Source: Mesorhizobium sp. SARCC-RB16n (GTDB taxonomy: Bacteria; Pseudomonadota; Alphaproteobacteria; Rhizobiales; Rhizobiaceae). Taken from it: 64,000 nt of DNA. Positions 36,102 to 44,968 of the stretch are shown here, piece after piece. Under the pieces are notes generated by a model, which saw only the letters and a list, made by a program, of their open reading frames with translations, did not search any database and was not told where the DNA came from. Every line of letters starts with the position of its first letter. Within the stretch, counting starts at the first letter, position 1. Made by a program: the position numbers and the translations under genes. The DNA lies in assembly GCF_008520305.1 (NCBI RefSeq), contig NZ_ML703263.1, positions 62,001 to 126,000 of the forward strand, given 5' to 3'.

Positions 36102-37784
36102 TCAGGTATCGGCAAGGTCACCCAAGGCTTCGATCAGCGGGGCGATCTCGCCTTCGAAATTCTTCCAGCGCTTCACGGAAGATTTGTAGATCGGCTGACG
36201 GACCTGCCAGCGGCTGGGTGTGGTGACCGCCCCTTCCCTATCGAAAAAGCGAAGGCATGCGTCATCCCAAGGCAGACCGAGATATTCTATAAGCCGGCGC
36301 GACTGCCCCTCCTGGTCGTCCACAAGCGTCTCGTAGCGATTTTCAAAAATGCGACCAGGGAAAAGCTCGTCCCAGTGACGCATCAGGCGGTCATATTCTC
36401 GATAGTAGAGACCAAGTGCCCGCAGGTCTGTATTGTAGCTGTGCGCCGAGTTGAAGGGCAGGACAAAACATGAAACACAATTGTCGATGGCATCGCGACG
36501 GCAATGAATGATGCGCGCATTGGGAAAAAGGAGGGTGAGGAGGCCGATCAGTTCGAAATTGTGCGGCATCTTGTCCACGATGCGCTGTGCGGTTGGAGCG
36601 CGCTCCCTCAAATAAGATAGGTGCTCCTCGGCCAACGTCCTGGACAAGCCTTCAGTGACCGTCATGGCCGGCTTTTTCAAATCGGAAGCCGAGAATTGCA
36701 GACCGATCGCGTTCGCTACTCGCCTCAGTTTGCTGAGCTCTCCCGCGCCATGGACCTCCGGATGACTGGCGCATATCTGTTCGGTAAGCGTGGTGCCGGA
36801 ACGCGGCATCCCGACCACGAACACAGGGGCTTCCGAAGGATTGCCGTAGCCGGATCTTTCCGCGAAGAAGTCCGCCGTGAAGGTCTTGATCGACGCGTCG
36901 ATGAAGCGGCGGTACTGGTCTATGTCGAATCTATAGCCTTCGGCCTGCTTCGCCTTCTTGAAATGGTCGAAGGCTTCCGCATATCGCTTGAGGTCGTTTT
37001 CCACCTTACCGGCGGCGTAGTTGAGACTCGCTTTCGTCTCCGGCTTAAGTCCCGGACTTTCCAACTCGCGCAGGATCGGCTGGAGTTCGGCCGGCTCCTC
37101 GATGAATTTTCGGGTCTGCACAAGATCGTAGTACGCCACCCCAACGTCGACGCGGCGATCGATCGCCTCCTTAAGAAAGACGCCGGCCTCGTCCATGCGC
37201 CCAAGACCAGTGAGCGCAGCCGCCATCCCGACCCGCGCCTTGGGGTGATCACGGTTAATCTTCAGCGCCTTCTCATAAAGCGGCACGGCCAGGTCGGGTT
37301 TGTCGTACTGGGTGTATACGCGCCCCAAGGCGCAAAGGGCTTCCACGAGATCAGGCTGCACTTCCAGGGCATATTTGATGTGCTTTATCGCAGCTGAGAA
37401 TTCACTCAGCTTCCCGTAGGCCTCGCCGAGGCTAAGATGGTAGTAGGGATTTCTAGGCTCCTCAGCGATCGCACGTCCGAAATAGCGCAAAGCCGCTTCG
37501 TCGTCGTAGCCCAGATAAACGGTGCCCATGATGTAGAGCGCCAGCGGATGATTAGGCGTGCGCGACAGCACATCGACGCATAAGTCCTGAGCTTCGGCCA
37601 GCCGCTTGGCCTGTTGATGTTCATACGCCTGCATCAGCAATTGGTCATCAGCCCGCGCGCGCGCGTCATTGGCGGCGCGCACGAGTGGTTTTGCCAGTGT
37701 CGGATTTGCTTGAGGCAAGCGCGGCTTCGGCGCGGGACCAGACTTGAGGTGCTTTGCCCAGGCGGGCGGCAGACGATTGTTCAT
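36102..37784 (-). CDS. TPR-sulfotransferase fusion
   Basis: The 560-residue protein has TPR-like helical repeats in its first half (about 45-260; for example ALYIMGTVYLGYDDEAALRYF and LGEAYGKLSEFSAAIKHIKYA) and a sulfotransferase domain (about 310-550). The latter has the PAPS 5'-phosphosulfate loop GMPRSGTTLTEQI, the 3'-phosphate-region sequence IIHCRRDAIDNCVSCF and RYETLVDDQEG. It would transfer sulfate from PAPS to an unknown acceptor, with the TPR part probably choosing the partner. ATG 37784 has no clear ribosome-binding site. Confidence 0.88.
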   Translation of the reverse strand: MNNRLPPAWAKHLKSGPAPKPRLPQANPTLAKPLVRAANDARARADDQLLMQAYEHQQAKRLAEAQDLCVDVLSRTPNHPLALYIMGTVYLGYDDEAALRYFGRAIAEEPRNPYYHLSLGEAYGKLSEFSAAIKHIKYALEVQPDLVEALCALGRVYTQYDKPDLAVPLYEKALKINRDHPKARVGMAAALTGLGRMDEAGVFLKEAIDRRVDVGVAYYDLVQTRKFIEEPAELQPILRELESPGLKPETKASLNYAAGKVENDLKRYAEAFDHFKKAKQAEGYRFDIDQYRRFIDASIKTFTADFFAERSGYGNPSEAPVFVVGMPRSGTTLTEQICASHPEVHGAGELSKLRRVANAIGLQFSASDLKKPAMTVTEGLSRTLAEEHLSYLRERAPTAQRIVDKMPHNFELIGLLTLLFPNARIIHCRRDAIDNCVSCFVLPFNSAHSYNTDLRALGLYYREYDRLMRHWDELFPGRIFENRYETLVDDQEGQSRRLIEYLGLPWDDACLRFFDREGAVTTPSRWQVRQPIYKSSVKRWKNFEGEIAPLIEALGDLADT

Positions 37785-37913
37785 GGCGTTTGCTAGCAAA
37801 AAGCACCGACGGAATCCAGTGCAAGCTCGATGCGCAGCCGCGGCTCTCAGTCAAGCTTGCAGCCATCCTTCGCTCGCGCTAGCAAGAAGGCCCCGTTCCA
37901 AGCGAGCACCAAC

Positions 37914-39026
37914 ATGCGTCAGCGCCCTGCCCTCTCGCCGCTCATCGCCGCGCTTCCGTCGACCGTGCCGTTTGTCGGCCCCGAAGCGCAGGAGCGCGAG
38001 CGCGGGCGCGCTTTCCGTGCCCGCATCGGCGCCAATGAGAGTAGTTTCGGCCCCTCGCCGCGCGTCATTGCCCGCATGGAGAGCGTCGCGCGCGATCAGT
38101 GGATGTATTGTGATCCGGACAATTACGATCTGAAGGTCGCGGCGGCCGCGCATCACAATGTGGCGGTCGAGAACGTCGTTGTCGGCGAAGGCATAGACGG
38201 TCTGCTCAGCCTGGTGGCGCGCATGTATGTGGCGCCTGGCGATGCGGTGGTCACCTCGCTCGGCGCCTATCCGACCTTCAACTTCCACATTGCCGGCGTC
38301 GGCGGCCGACTGGTGACCGTCCCTTACGAGAACGACAGGGAAAGCCTGGACGGTCTGCTCGCGGCGGTCATCAGGGAGAAGGCGCCGCTGGTCTACCTGT
38401 CCAACCCGGACAATCCGATGGGCAGTTGGTGGGAAGCCGACGACGTCATCCGCTTCACGCAAGCCTTGCCGGAAACCACCATGCTGGTGCTCGATGAAGC
38501 CTATGGCGAGTTGGGACCGGCATCGGCCCTGCCGCCGATCGATGTCTCGCGGCCAAACGTCATCCGCATGCGAACCTTTTCGAAGGCCTACGGTCTTGCT
38601 GGCATACGGTGCGGCTATGCGTTGGCCGAGACGCAAGTGATCAGCGACTTCGAGAAAATCCGCAACCACTACGGCGTCAGCCGCATGGCGCAGATCGCCG
38701 GCGTCGAGGCGCTCGCCGACCAGGCCTATCTCGAGACGGTTGTAACCCGGGTGGCCGCCGGGCGCCGGCGCATCGCCGATATCGCCGAACAGAACGGGTT
38801 GAAGCCGCTCGCCTCGGCGACCAATTTCGTCACCATCGACTGCGGCCGTGACGGTGCTTTCGCTCTGAAAGTGCTGCAGGGGCTGTTGTCGCGCGACGTC
38901 TTCATCCGCAAGCCGATGGCGCCAGGGCTCGACCGCTGCGTCCGCGTCAGTGTCGGCCTCGACCACGAACTGGATATCTTCGCCGAGGAATTGCCTGGCG
39001 CCTTGGCAGCGGCGCGCGGAAACTAG
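37914..39026 (+). CDS. PLP-dependent class I/II aminotransferase, HisC-like
   Basis: The 370-residue protein has the fold-type I landmarks: substrate-binding ANESSFGPSPRV, LSNPDNPMGSWW, the Asp of VLDEAYGEL that pairs with the pyridine nitrogen, and the PLP-binding Lys in RTFSKAYGLAGIRCGY. Sequence style resembles histidinol-phosphate aminotransferases, but these rhizobial paralogues often act on other amino acids. It is divergent from the sulfotransferase gene (129-bp gap). Confidence 0.88.
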   Translation: MRQRPALSPLIAALPSTVPFVGPEAQERERGRAFRARIGANESSFGPSPRVIARMESVARDQWMYCDPDNYDLKVAAAAHHNVAVENVVVGEGIDGLLSLVARMYVAPGDAVVTSLGAYPTFNFHIAGVGGRLVTVPYENDRESLDGLLAAVIREKAPLVYLSNPDNPMGSWWEADDVIRFTQALPETTMLVLDEAYGELGPASALPPIDVSRPNVIRMRTFSKAYGLAGIRCGYALAETQVISDFEKIRNHYGVSRMAQIAGVEALADQAYLETVVTRVAAGRRRIADIAEQNGLKPLASATNFVTIDCGRDGAFALKVLQGLLSRDVFIRKPMAPGLDRCVRVSVGLDHELDIFAEELPGALAAARGN

Positions 39027-39211
39027 GGCAGTTCGCGGCGCTCGGGAGCCCTCGCGGCGCCGAGCAGATGCCTGGCGCGCGTCGGCACATCCGACAATTC
39101 CGCGGCTTCCCTGTCATTCAGTCCCGCGGTCAGGCGGGCGAGATGCGATCCGCGGCGGCGTGCGGAGAAATTTGCAAGCCCTCGCGACCGCATGGGCAGC
39201 CGGTTCGACAT
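39023..39211 (-). CDS. Possible small basic protein, unrecognised
   Basis: A 62-codon frame with GC-rich third positions runs between the aminotransferase and acylphosphatase genes, encoding a basic protein with LTAGLNDREAAELSDVP. It has no good ribosome-binding site and I do not recognise it. It may equally be noncoding; the 297-bp gap holds nothing else that I can support. Confidence 0.25.
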   Translation of the reverse strand: MSNRLPMRSRGLANFSARRRGSHLARLTAGLNDREAAELSDVPTRARHLLGAARAPERRELP

Positions 39212-39323
39212 TGGATGAAATCATCCATCTCCGCAGGAATCCCAAGCTTTTCGGACTGGATAGCACCTCAAGCCAGTTGCCTTCGTTCGGCGCTGCGCCA
39301 GACTCTATGCAAAGGAGCGAGCC

Positions 39324-39608
39324 ATGAACGACCGGAAAAGGGCAGTGCAGGCGCGCATATACGGAAAGGTCCAAGGTGTCAGCTACAGGATCTGGGCGCG
39401 AGGCGAAGCGACAAGGTTCGGGCTGCTGGGCTGGGTGCGCAACGAAACAGATGGCTCGGTTACGGCATGGCTTACCGGCGCCGACGCGGCTGTTGCGGCC
39501 ATGATCGAACGGCTTCGGCAGGGCCCGCCGGGTGCGGCTGTTTCGCGGATCGATTTGGAAGAGCTGGAGACCTGGACCACGCCTGGAGATTTCAGGATTA
39601 TCGCATAG
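39324..39608 (+). CDS. acyP: Acylphosphatase
   Basis: The 94-residue protein contains ARIYGKVQGVSYRIWAR, with the active-site Arg, and GLLGWVRNETDGSV, with the Asn that positions water; both are signatures of acylphosphatases, which hydrolyse acyl phosphates such as 1,3-bisphosphoglycerate. Usual family length is 90-100 residues. A ribosome-binding GGAG precedes the ATG. Confidence 0.93.
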   Translation: MNDRKRAVQARIYGKVQGVSYRIWARGEATRFGLLGWVRNETDGSVTAWLTGADAAVAAMIERLRQGPPGAAVSRIDLEELETWTTPGDFRIIA

Positions 39609-39634
39609 GCGGGTTTTCCACGCTTGAATTAATT

Positions 39635-39642
39635 GAACGTTC
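39635..39642. promoter_or_regulatory. Palindrome upstream of the TetR gene
   Basis: GAACGTTC within TTGAACGTTCGTTTTA, preceded by AATTAATT, lies 30 bp before the TetR start. Symmetric sites in this place often bind the TetR protein itself. Assignment is tentative. Confidence 0.35.
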
Positions 39643-39672
39643 GTTTTATTATCTGTCATCGACGAGGCGGTG

Positions 39673-40323
39673 ATGGCACGAACCACAGGATCAGACGGCG
39701 AGCGAACCGAAGCGGCAGCACGCAAAGCCGCGGTCGACCTGATGGCACGTTACGGCTATGAAGCGATGTCGATGCGCCAGTTGGCCGCCGAGGTCGGCGT
39801 GCAGGCAGCCGCGCTCTATCGCTATTTCCCGACCAAGGAAGATCTGCTGTTCACGCTGATGCGCGACCACATGCGGGGCCTTCGCGAGGCCTGGGAGCAC
39901 TCCAGGCCAGCCGGCGCGGATCCGGCGCGGCAGCTTGCCGCCTATGTGCGCAATCACATCGCCTTTCACATCGAGCGCCGCCATGCCACGCATGTGTCGA
40001 ACATGGAATTGCGCAGCCTGTCGCCCGACAAGCTGACAGAGATCCTGCGCATGCGCACGGCTTACGAAAAGGAACTGCGTTCCATCCTGCGCGATGGCGC
40101 CGAGGCGGGTATTTTCAGCATCGAGGACACAGGCCTGACGGCCATGGCGCTGATCCAGATGATGACCGGCGTCATCGTCTGGTTCCGGCCGGGCGAGCGA
40201 TTGTCGATCGCCGAGGTCACGCAGACATACCTTTCGATGACAATGCGCCTGGTCGGCGCGAACATCGGCATTGGTACCGGGGAGGAACGGCATGTACACG
40301 AACACGCTCAGCTTCGGGCATGA
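39673..40323 (+). CDS. TetR-family regulator of the leucine-catabolism operon
   Basis: The 216-residue protein has a TetR helix-turn-helix (about 12-58, with [38 protein letters not shown] read as [16 protein letters not shown]) and a helical ligand domain. Its 3' end overlaps the isovaleryl-CoA dehydrogenase gene by 32 bp, so it is the first gene of that operon and very likely its regulator. In other proteobacteria a TetR protein (LiuQ) controls the same pathway. GTG 39670 is an alternative start. Confidence 0.85.
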   Translation: MARTTGSDGERTEAAARKAAVDLMARYGYEAMSMRQLAAEVGVQAAALYRYFPTKEDLLFTLMRDHMRGLREAWEHSRPAGADPARQLAAYVRNHIAFHIERRHATHVSNMELRSLSPDKLTEILRMRTAYEKELRSILRDGAEAGIFSIEDTGLTAMALIQMMTGVIVWFRPGERLSIAEVTQTYLSMTMRLVGANIGIGTGEERHVHEHAQLRA

Positions 40324-41455
40324 CGAGGATATCGAGGCGCTGCGCGACCTGGTCCGGCGCTTCGCGCAGGACAGGATCGCGCCGATCGCCGCCGACATCG
40401 ACCGGGAGAACGAATTCCCGGCGCATCTGTGGCGCGAGCTCGGCGCGCTCGGCCTGCTCGGCATCACCGCCGATCCCGATTTCGGCGGCAGCGGCATGGG
40501 CTATCTCGCCCACGTGATCGCCGTCGAGGAAATCTCGCGGGCCTCGGCTTCCGTCGGCCTCTCCTATGGCGCCCACTCCAATCTCTGCGTCAACCAGATC
40601 AACCGGTGGGCGACGCCGGCGCAGAAGGAAAAATACCTGCCGCCGCTGTGTTCGGGCGAGCACGTCGGCGCGCTCGCCATGTCGGAGCCCGGCGCCGGCT
40701 CCGACGTGGTGTCGCTCAAGCTGCGCGCCGAAAAGCGCAACGACCGCTATGTGCTCAACGGCACCAAGATGTGGATCACCAACGGGCCGAACGCCGAAAC
40801 GCTGGTCGTCTATGCCAAGACCGATCCGGAACGGCAATCGCGCGGCATCACCGCCTTCATCGTCGAGAAGGCTTTTGCCGGATTTTCCGTGGCGCAGAAA
40901 CTCGACAAGCTCGGCATGCGGGGATCCAATACCGGAGAACTCGTGTTTGAGAATGTCGAGGTGCCCTTCGACAATGTCCTGCACGAGGAAGGATGTGGCG
41001 TCGAGGTGCTGATGTCTGGCCTCGACTATGAGCGCACCGTGCTTGCCGGCGGCCCGATCGGCCTGATGGCGGCCTGCCTCGACGTGGCGATCCCCTATGT
41101 TCACGAGCGCAAGCAGTTCGGCCAGCCGATCGGGGAATTCCAGCTGGTGCAAGGCAAGCTTGCCGACATGTATACGGCGATGAACGCCGCGCGCGCCTAT
41201 GTCTATGCCGTCGCCGCCGCCTGCGACCGCGGCCAGACCACCCGCAAGGATGCCGCGGGCTGCGTGCTGTTTGCCGCCGAGAAAGCGACACAGATGGCGC
41301 TCGACGCCATCCAGTTGCTTGGCGGCAACGGCTATATCAATGACTACCCGACCGGCCGGCTTTTGCGTGACGCCAAGCTCTACGAGATCGGCGCAGGCAC
41401 CAGCGAAATACGCCGCTGGCTGATCGGCCGCGAAATCATGGCGGAGGGGGTGTAG
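40292..41455 (+). CDS. ivd: Isovaleryl-CoA dehydrogenase
   Basis: The 387-residue acyl-CoA dehydrogenase has the FAD/substrate signature [16 protein letters not shown] and [17 protein letters not shown], the C-terminal [14 protein letters not shown] and, at residue 247, the Glu of [12 protein letters not shown]. That Glu position is characteristic of isovaleryl-CoA dehydrogenases, whereas most relatives carry the base near the C-terminus. It oxidises isovaleryl-CoA to 3-methylcrotonyl-CoA, passing electrons to ETF. GGAGG precedes ATG 40292. The next gene starts 1 bp after its stop. Confidence 0.95.
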   Translation: MYTNTLSFGHDEDIEALRDLVRRFAQDRIAPIAADIDRENEFPAHLWRELGALGLLGITADPDFGGSGMGYLAHVIAVEEISRASASVGLSYGAHSNLCVNQINRWATPAQKEKYLPPLCSGEHVGALAMSEPGAGSDVVSLKLRAEKRNDRYVLNGTKMWITNGPNAETLVVYAKTDPERQSRGITAFIVEKAFAGFSVAQKLDKLGMRGSNTGELVFENVEVPFDNVLHEEGCGVEVLMSGLDYERTVLAGGPIGLMAACLDVAIPYVHERKQFGQPIGEFQLVQGKLADMYTAMNAARAYVYAVAAACDRGQTTRKDAAGCVLFAAEKATQMALDAIQLLGGNGYINDYPTGRLLRDAKLYEIGAGTSEIRRWLIGREIMAEGV

Positions 41456-41456
41456 C

Positions 41457-43064
41457 ATGGCTACTCTGCAAACCCAGATTTCGCCCTCCTCCGAAACCTT
41501 CCGCGCCAATGCCGAACGTATGCGGGCTCTGGTTGCCGACATCGCCGAGAAGGCCGCGGCCGTCGAGCGCGGCGGCTCGGACGAGGCACGCGAACGCCAT
41601 GTCGGTCGTGGCAAGCTGCTGCCGCGCGAACGCCTGGCGCAATTGCTGGACACCGGCTCGCCCTTCCTCGAGATCGGCCAGTTCGCGGCGTGGTCCATGT
41701 ATGGCGAGGAGATTTCGTCGGCCGGCCTGATCGCCGGCATCGGCCGCGTCGAGGGCACCGAAGTGATGGTCGTCGTCAACGACGCCACGGTGAAGGGCGG
41801 CACCTATTATCCGCTGACGGTGAAAAAGCATCTGCGTGCGCAGGAGATCGCGCTGCAGAACAACCTGCCTTGCGTCTATCTGGTCGACAGCGGCGGCGCC
41901 AATCTGCCCAACCAGGACGAGGTCTTTCCCGACCGCGAGCATTTCGGCCGCATCTTCTACAACCAGGCCAACATGTCGGCTGCCGGCATTCCCCAGATCG
42001 CCTGCGTCATGGGTTCCTGCACCGCTGGCGGCGCCTATGTGCCGGCGATGTCGGACGAGACGATCATGGTGCGCAACCAGGCGACCATCTTCCTCGGCGG
42101 ACCGCCGCTGGTGAAGGCGGCCACCGGCGAAGACGTCAGCGCCGAGGAGTTGGGCGGCGCGGATGTACACACCAGGCTTTCCGGTGTCGCCGATCACTAT
42201 GCGCTGGACGACGAGCACGCGCTCGCCATTTGCCGGCGCATCGTCAAGAACCTGAATCGGAACAAGGCTGTAAGCCTGAGCTTACAAAAAGCGATTCCGC
42301 CTCTTCATCCGGCGGATGAGCTTTACGGCATCGTGCCGACCGATCTGCGCCAGCCCTATGACGTGCGCGAAGTGATCGCGCGCGTTGTCGACGGCTCCGA
42401 ATTCGATGAGTTCAAGCAGAACTACGGCACCACGCTGATCACCGGCTTCGCCCATCTCCACGGCATGCCGGTAGGCATCATCGCCAACAATGGCGTGCTG
42501 TTTTCCGAGAGCGCGTTGAAGGGCGCGCACTTCATCGAATTGTGCTGTCAGCGCAAGATCCCGCTGATTTTCCTGCAGAACATCACCGGATTCATGGTCG
42601 GCAGGAAATACGAGGCCGGCGGCATCGCCAAGGATGGCGCCAAGCTGGTGATGGCGGTGGCCACCGCCAGGGTGCCGAAAGTGACCGTGATCATCGGCGG
42701 TTCGTTCGGCGCCGGAAACTACGGCATGTGCGGCCGCGCCTACTCACCCCGCTTCCTGTGGATGTGGCCGAACGCCCGCATCTCGGTGATGGGCGGCGAG
42801 CAGGCGGCAACCGTACTTGCCATGGTCAAACGCGAAGGCATCGAACGCAAGGGCGGGGAATGGAGCGCCGAGGAGGAGGCGAAATTCAAGAAGCCGATCC
42901 TGATGAAATACGAGCATGAAGGCCATCCGCTCTATTCCTCGGCAAGGCTCTGGGATGACGGCATCATCGACCCGGCCAAGACACGCGAGGTGCTGGCGCT
43001 CAGCCTGTCGGCCGCGCTCAACGCCGAGATCGAGGAGACACGCTTCGGTGTGTTCAGGATGTGA
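41457..43064 (+). CDS. mccB: Methylcrotonyl-CoA carboxylase, carboxyltransferase (beta) subunit
   Basis: The 535-residue protein is a two-crotonase-fold carboxyltransferase. Visible landmarks are [15 protein letters not shown] and [13 protein letters not shown] in the N-terminal half, and [11 protein letters not shown] and [16 protein letters not shown] with the oxyanion glycine runs in the C-terminal half. It transfers CO2 from carboxybiotin to 3-methylcrotonyl-CoA. It is coupled to ivd on one side and shares an ATGA overlap with the macro-domain remnant on the other; its partner alpha subunit is 1.9 kb downstream. Confidence 0.95.
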   Translation: MATLQTQISPSSETFRANAERMRALVADIAEKAAAVERGGSDEARERHVGRGKLLPRERLAQLLDTGSPFLEIGQFAAWSMYGEEISSAGLIAGIGRVEGTEVMVVVNDATVKGGTYYPLTVKKHLRAQEIALQNNLPCVYLVDSGGANLPNQDEVFPDREHFGRIFYNQANMSAAGIPQIACVMGSCTAGGAYVPAMSDETIMVRNQATIFLGGPPLVKAATGEDVSAEELGGADVHTRLSGVADHYALDDEHALAICRRIVKNLNRNKAVSLSLQKAIPPLHPADELYGIVPTDLRQPYDVREVIARVVDGSEFDEFKQNYGTTLITGFAHLHGMPVGIIANNGVLFSESALKGAHFIELCCQRKIPLIFLQNITGFMVGRKYEAGGIAKDGAKLVMAVATARVPKVTVIIGGSFGAGNYGMCGRAYSPRFLWMWPNARISVMGGEQAATVLAMVKREGIERKGGEWSAEEEAKFKKPILMKYEHEGHPLYSSARLWDDGIIDPAKTREVLALSLSAALNAEIEETRFGVFRM

Positions 43065-43596
43065 TGATGCGCGCCACAGGCGACCGGATCAGCGTTCACA
43101 CCGGCGACATCACCAAGTTGGCGGTCGATGCCATCGTCAACGCCGCCAACTCCTCGCTGCTCGGTGGCGGCGGGGTCGACGGAGCCATTCACCGCGCCGC
43201 TGGGCCGGAGTTCGAATTCGAATGTCGCATGCTCAATGGCTGCAAGACCGGCGATGCAAAGCTGACCAAGGGTTATCGGCTGCCGGCCCGCCATATCATC
43301 CATACGGTCGGGCCGGTTTGGCAGGGCGGCGGCAAGGGTGAGGCAGAACTGCTCGCCTCCTGCTACCGGCGCTCGCTCGAAATCGCTTTTGCCAATGACT
43401 GCCGGACAATGCCTTTCCAGCAATCTCGACTAGTGTCTACCGGTATCCAAAGGCCGAAGCGACTGCGATCGCGGTCCGCACGGTCGACAGCTTCCTCGCA
43501 CGGAACACATCGCCGGAAACCGTTACTTTCTGCTGCTTCGATGACCCGACTTCAGAACTATACCGAAGAGCCATTGCTGCTCTGGGGGAAAGCTGA
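43064..43596 (+). pseudogene. Frameshifted macro-domain (ADP-ribose hydrolase) gene
   Basis: The first 115 or so codons encode a MacroD/YmdB-type macro domain: [30 protein letters not shown] and HTVGPVW, written in blocks here as [20 protein letters not shown]. Such proteins remove ADP-ribose or acetyl-ADP-ribose. Near 43410 the frame breaks: the expected AFPAIST...[10 protein letters not shown] continuation and a good C-terminus ([15 protein letters not shown]) lie in the next frame and end at TGA 43596, consistent with one missing base. The glycine-rich second loop (ISTGVYGYP in the family) reads ISTSVYRYP. Gene decay is likely; a sequencing error would be the alternative. Confidence 0.75.
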
Positions 43597-43716
43597 ACTG
43601 CATGGACCAATCGATTCATCATCATAGCCAAATGAAAATTTCCACCGGCGAACTGGCGGCGGCACCGAATATTCGCTATTGCTCACACCGGGTTGGGCAA
43701 ATGGCGTGGGGTGAAA

Positions 43717-44088
43717 ATGGTTCCGAAACATTGTCGCAAGTCGGCTGCGTCGATACTTGCGGGATTACTAATGCTTTCGTCGACCGGCATGAGCATGGCC
43801 GAATCGCTTGCAGGCAGCAAAGGCCACATTCGTTTCCCGGTCTATTTGGCACCAGGTTCCACCGGCGGCTGCGGCAAGCATTACCGCGAATACGTCGCGG
43901 CACGGGGCCATTCCGCCTATGCAATGACGCCATTCAACTGGGCGACCGAATTCACGATCTGCGGTATCTCTCTCAACGCGCCGTCACAACAGGCGGCCGA
44001 GTCCAAGGCAATGCAGTCCTGCCAGGCGGCCCGCAAACAATGGAAGGTTTCCACAGCCGGTGCCTGCGGCCTCGCCGCGTCAAAATAG
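43717..44088 (+). CDS. Small exported protein, tandem copy 1
   Basis: The 123-residue precursor has a signal peptide (cleaved near MSMAES) and a mature part of about 90 residues. It shares SLAGSKG, C..(H)YREYVAA.GHSAYA, the TICG turn, LNAPSQ.AAE, a Cys in the following helix and the GACG.AASK end with two downstream neighbours. I do not recognise the family. Four conserved cysteines suggest two disulfides in the periplasm. It is the most diverged of the three copies. GGGG precedes ATG 43717. The operon position, between two carboxylase genes, is unexplained. Confidence 0.7.
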   Translation: MVPKHCRKSAASILAGLLMLSSTGMSMAESLAGSKGHIRFPVYLAPGSTGGCGKHYREYVAARGHSAYAMTPFNWATEFTICGISLNAPSQQAAESKAMQSCQAARKQWKVSTAGACGLAASK

Positions 44089-44127
44089 GCCATCGGCCGC
44101 AAACACTTTTTTCCGGGGGGGAGCAGA

Positions 44128-44505
44128 ATGAAATCCATGATCATCAAACGGGCAGCCGCATCGATGCTGACCGGCCTGCTTGTCGTAACGACAGTCGGCA
44201 CCGCGACGGCGGGATCACTGGCGGGAAGCAAGGGAGACGTGCATTTTCCACCGACCATGGGCTCGGATCCGAAGAGCGAATGCAACGTGGCGTACAAAGC
44301 CTATGTCGCGGCGAGCGGTCATTCGGCCTACGCCACGACCTTTTATTCACGCGTTGTCGACCTCTACATCATCTGCGGGACGAAGCTCAACGCGCCGTCC
44401 CAGAAGGCCGCGGAAGAAATGGCGCTGCGCAACTGCCAGGCCGGCTTGACACGGTGGAAGCTCAAGACCGCGAGCGGCGGCTGCGCGATCTCGTCATCGA
44501 AGTAG
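44128..44505 (+). CDS. Small exported protein, tandem copy 2
   Basis: The 125-residue precursor has a signal peptide ending near TATAGS. The mature part carries SLAGSKGDVHFPP, DPKSEC, AYKAYVAASGHSAYATT, YSRVVDLYIICG and LNAPSQKAAEE, and ends GGCAISSSK. It is clearly a paralogue of the genes on both sides. The leader TTTTTTCCGGGGGGG before the ATG is repeated before copy 3, so gene and leader were duplicated together. Function unknown. Confidence 0.75.
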   Translation: MKSMIIKRAAASMLTGLLVVTTVGTATAGSLAGSKGDVHFPPTMGSDPKSECNVAYKAYVAASGHSAYATTFYSRVVDLYIICGTKLNAPSQKAAEEMALRNCQAGLTRWKLKTASGGCAISSSK

Positions 44506-44544
44506 ACAACCAGACGAGATTTTTTTCCGAGGGGGGCGAGCAAC

Positions 44545-44919
44545 ATGAGATCCACGAATTCCGGGCGGGCAGCCATGGCGATACTGGCCGGGTTGTTAAT
44601 GATCACTTCGTCCGGTTTCGGCGTGGCCGGATCGCTGGCGGGAAGCGAGGGAGACAAGCGTTTCCCGCCCTATTTGAATGGCGATCCGAAGTCGCCGTGC
44701 ACCAAGGCCTACAAGGCCTATGTCGCGGCCACTGGCCATTCCGCCTATGCCACCACGCCGTACTCCAGGGTGGTTTCTCTCTACATCCTCTGCGGCGCGC
44801 GGCTGAACGCGCCGTCGCAAAAGATGGCGGAGGAACTGGCCATGAAATCCTGCCTGGCCACGCGCGCTCACTACAAAGTGACAAACGGCGGCGCCTGCGA
44901 GATCGCCGCGTCCAAATAA
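44545..44919 (+). CDS. Small exported protein, tandem copy 3
   Basis: The 124-residue precursor has a signal peptide ending near GVAGS and the same mature architecture as copy 2: SLAGSEGDKRFPPY, DPKSPC, AYKAYVAATGHSAYATT, YSRVVSLYILCG, LNAPSQKMAEEL, ending GACEIAASK. Copies 2 and 3 are closest to each other. GAGGGGGGCGAG precedes the ATG. It ends 49 bp before the carboxylase alpha-subunit gene. Confidence 0.75.
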   Translation: MRSTNSGRAAMAILAGLLMITSSGFGVAGSLAGSEGDKRFPPYLNGDPKSPCTKAYKAYVAATGHSAYATTPYSRVVSLYILCGARLNAPSQKMAEELAMKSCLATRAHYKVTNGGACEIAASK

Positions 44920-44968
44920 GCAGGCGTCTGCCGGAATGGCGCCGCCCGACGCAAATCCGGGAGGCTCC

